A stretch of DNA of 6,969 nt from positions 1 to 6,969 of the forward strand of contig JAHWJF010000189.1 in NCBI GenBank assembly GCA_019348515.1, given 5' to 3'. Below, piece by piece: positions 5,625-6,969 of the stretch (positions are counted from its first letter, which is position 1; each line of letters starts with the position of its first letter). Under the pieces are notes generated by a model. It ran no database searches and was not told the origin of the DNA. It saw only the letters and a list, made by a program, of their open reading frames with translations. Made by a program: the position numbers and the translations under genes. This DNA is from Chloroflexota bacterium. GTDB taxonomy: Bacteria > Chloroflexota > Chloroflexia > Thermomicrobiales > UBA6265.

Positions 5625-6713
5625 ATGCTCGACGCCGAGGCCGGCGCGACCGCGACCGCAGAGGTCGTCGTCCCGGACGAGGGCTTGACCTTCATCTGCT
5701 CGGTGCCCGGTCATGCCGATGGCGGCATGCGCGGCGAATTGACCGTGGCCGGGATTACGGGCTCGCCCGGTGAGCCGGCGGGCGACGCCGCGGCGCACCA
5801 CTCGCTCGAGCCCGATCCGGCGGCATCGGAATACGTGTTCCACGACCCGGCCGCGCCTCCGCGCGCCGAGGGGAAGGTGCACGACATCGAGCTTGTCGTC
5901 GCCGAGCGCGAGATGACGGTGGCCGAGGGCGTGACCCAGACGGTGTGGACCTTCGGCGACAGCGTGCCGGCGCCGGTCATCCGCGTCGCCGTCGGCGATG
6001 CGCTGCGGGTCAGGCTGGTCAACCCCGAGAGCAATCAGCTACCGCACTCCATCGACTTTCACGCCAGCCTGGTCGCGTGGAACGATGAGATGCGCTCGAT
6101 CGAACCGGGCGAGGAGCTCGTCTATGAGTTCAGCGCCGAGTACGCGGGGGTCTACATGTTCCACTGCGGCACCGCGCCGACGCTGCACCACATCGCCGCC
6201 GGCATGTACGGCATGATCATCGTCGAGCCCCGGAATGGCCTGCCGCCGGTCGACCACGAGTACGCCCTGGTCCAGAGCGAGTGGTACGCCGTCGAGCAAG
6301 GTGCGGTCCCGAGCCTCGAGGTCGCCGCGGCCGGTGCGCCGGATCCGGAGTTCGTCGTCTTCAACGGCGTCGCCAACCAGTACGTGGACAACCCGATCGA
6401 CGTGCCGGTCAACGAGACGGTGCGAATCTTCGTCCTCAACGCCGGACCCAGCGTCGATTCCAGCTTCCACGTCGTGGGCACGATTTTCGACTCGGTCATC
6501 AAGGAGGGCGTCGTGCTCGAGCGTGGCAACGAGGGCAACTGGGGCTCCCAGGCGGTAAACCTGTCGCCGGCCCAGGGCGCGATCGTGGAGATGCACTTCG
6601 TCGAAGACGGCCTGTATCCGATCGTGACCCATGCCTTCAACCTCGTCGGCAAAGGCGCGCTCGGCCTGTTCCAGGCCGGGGACGGCGGCGCGGCCGCCGA
6701 AGACGGCCACTGA
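5625..6713 (+). CDS. nirK: NirK-like copper nitrite reductase with truncated N-terminal cupredoxin domain
   Basis: A 362-residue copper protein. The remnant of an extra N-terminal cupredoxin carries C25, H30 and M35 in CSVPGHADGGM; its missing ligand His is encoded just upstream in frame (FHDLTF, codon 5598). The two-domain NirK core follows: LPHSIDFH gives H141 (type 1), D144 (catalytic Asp) and H146 (type 2); FHCGTAPTLHHIAAGM gives H180 (type 2), C181, H189 and M194 (type 1); VTHAF gives H336 (third type 2 ligand). The FHVVGTIFD stretch stands where classic enzymes have the second catalytic His. NirK reduces nitrite to NO in the periplasm, yet no signal peptide is present from this start. 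The frame is open only from 5541, ATG 5625 is its only standard start and it lacks a clear ribosome binding site, so the 5' end looks deleted or frameshifted. A related multicopper oxidase is the alternative. Confidence 0.83.
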   Translation: MLDAEAGATATAEVVVPDEGLTFICSVPGHADGGMRGELTVAGITGSPGEPAGDAAAHHSLEPDPAASEYVFHDPAAPPRAEGKVHDIELVVAEREMTVAEGVTQTVWTFGDSVPAPVIRVAVGDALRVRLVNPESNQLPHSIDFHASLVAWNDEMRSIEPGEELVYEFSAEYAGVYMFHCGTAPTLHHIAAGMYGMIIVEPRNGLPPVDHEYALVQSEWYAVEQGAVPSLEVAAAGAPDPEFVVFNGVANQYVDNPIDVPVNETVRIFVLNAGPSVDSSFHVVGTIFDSVIKEGVVLERGNEGNWGSQAVNLSPAQGAIVEMHFVEDGLYPIVTHAFNLVGKGALGLFQAGDGGAAAEDGH

Positions 6714-6817
6714 TGTCGCTGCCGCTGCCGTGCCGCGTCTAGTCGCTACCGAGACGAACGGCGGCCGACGACCGGGCTCGCGCGACCGATGACCATGCCG
6801 GAGGATTTGCGCACATC

Positions 6818-6841
6818 ACGCCCAGCGGCCTCCGTGGGCGT
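6818..6841 (+). terminator. Possible hairpin downstream of the NirK-like gene
   Basis: ACGCCCA and TGGGCGT can form a 7-bp stem with a ten-base GC-rich loop about 105 bp after the nirK stop. No T-tract follows, so it is at best a weak or factor-assisted terminator. The rest of 6714-6915 shows only short repeats and no convincing gene. Confidence 0.3.
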
Positions 6842-6915
6842 CAGGTGGGGCGTCAGCACGGCCTGAAGCCGAGGCTCGGGAGATCTACACACCGAGATCT
6901 GAGCGCGGAGCTGTA

Positions 6916-6960
6916 GAGGGCCGTGTGGGATTCGAACCCACGACACGAGGATTAAAAGTC
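6916..6960 (-). repeat. Right 45-bp direct repeat within tRNA-Lys (putative att site)
   Basis: Identical over 45 bases to 11-55, with the flanking bases differing on both sides. It runs from tRNA position 30, in the 5' strand of the anticodon stem, to two bases beyond the acceptor stem. That is a usual core for tyrosine recombinases that target tRNA genes. Confidence 0.9.
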
Positions 6961-6969
6961 CCCTGCTCT
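6917..6969 (-). tRNA. tRNA-Lys(TTT), partial, 5' half beyond the window
   Basis: Minus-strand reading gives D-stem GAGC, anticodon stem-loop GGGGA-CTTTTAA-TCCTC, variable loop GTGTC, T arm GTGGG-TTCGAAT-CCCAC and acceptor strand ACGGCCC. The anticodon TTT reads lysine codons. CCA is not encoded. The base at the discriminator position is T, which is uncommon for tRNA-Lys. The acceptor 5' strand (GGGCCGT expected) and the rest of the D arm lie outside the window, so completeness cannot be seen. Confidence 0.88.

Larger units (their letters stand above)
11..6960. mobile_element. Putative tRNA-Lys-bounded genomic island
   Basis: The segment is bounded by two identical 45-bp direct repeats that match the 3' half of a tRNA-Lys gene. 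In tRNA-targeted integration the incoming element restores the 3' half of the target gene and pushes the original 3' half to its far end. The geometry here fits: the tRNA runs on the minus strand, the apparently intact copy is at the right edge, and the cargo lies beyond its 3' end up to the orphan copy at 11-55. Seen: the repeats and their tRNA identity. Inferred: that the intervening DNA arrived as a unit. No tyrosine or serine recombinase, transposase, excisionase, replication or conjugation gene is visible inside, so the element would need an integrase acting in trans or would have lost its own. A tandem tRNA duplication with later loss is the main alternative. Confidence 0.5.

Noticed and set aside
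6039..6710. 223-codon minus-strand open frame opposite nirK
   Set aside because: Low-complexity Asp/Arg/Val/His-rich translation opposite strongly conserved copper-binding motifs; a GC-driven shadow.
6880..6900. GAGATCTACAC and CACCGAGATCT resemble parts of a common sequencing adapter
   Set aside because: Each match is only 11 bases and they are not in the adapter's order as one piece. Probably a chance direct repeat of GAGATCT, though a misassembly here cannot be excluded without reads.
6746..6946. 66-codon minus-strand open frame starting inside the tRNA repeat, checked as an integrase remnant
   Set aside because: The N-terminus MSWVRIPHGPLQL is simply translated tRNA sequence, and the rest has no recombinase motif (no Arg, His-x-x-Arg or Tyr catalytic context).
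1..6969. The repeat near both window ends, considered as circular-contig overlap
   Set aside because: Overlap from a circular molecule would reach the exact ends; here ten bases precede the left copy and nine follow the right, and they differ.
1..6969. CRISPR array, insertion sequence or riboswitch
   Set aside because: No regularly spaced repeat family beyond the 22-bp operator phasing, no transposase and no recognisable riboswitch core were seen.

Overview
The window is GC-rich (by eye about two thirds G+C). Gene content suggests a soil or thermophile-type bacterium, probably Chloroflexota (Thermomicrobia-like) or Actinomycetota. The reasons are a DosR/DosS-type two-component pair, a copper nitrite reductase with an extra N-terminal cupredoxin domain, and a tRNA with no encoded CCA. 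The phylum assignment is inference.

Layout. A perfect 45-bp direct repeat lies at 11-55 and 6916-6960. It is the 3' half of a tRNA-Lys(TTT) gene on the minus strand, from the anticodon stem to just past the acceptor end. Only the right copy continues into plausible tRNA 5' sequence before the window ends; the left copy is a displaced 3' half. This is the usual footprint of site-specific integration at a tRNA gene, so about 6.9 kb between the repeats may be an island, although no integrase gene is visible in it.

Inside, from left to right: a two-CBS-domain protein (minus) and a DoxX-like membrane protein (minus), probably one transcription unit; a divergent intergenic region with three 22-bp-spaced palindromic boxes; an SRPBCC-like protein (plus); a DosR-like response regulator and a GAF-domain histidine kinase (minus, overlapping by 4 bp); a multi-spanning membrane protein (plus) whose 5' end appears frameshifted; a 111-residue membrane protein (plus); and a NirK-like copper protein (plus) whose N-terminal cupredoxin domain is cut short.

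How it fits together. The response regulator keeps the KTVKN recognition-helix residues that mycobacterial DosR uses to contact DNA. DosR-like boxes (GGGNC-N4-GNCCC, about 22 bp apart) precede the divergent doxX/SRPBCC pair, the 111-residue membrane protein and nirK. None was found ahead of the kinase or the larger membrane protein. My reading is a compact hypoxia/NO-response module that carries sensor, regulator and targets together, possibly on a tRNA-Lys island. A CBS protein (Hrp1) is a classic DosR target in mycobacteria, which agrees. NirK would make NO, a known ligand of DosS-type heme sensors. Two probable single-base frame disruptions (near 4175 and 5586-5588) may be decay or sequencing error.
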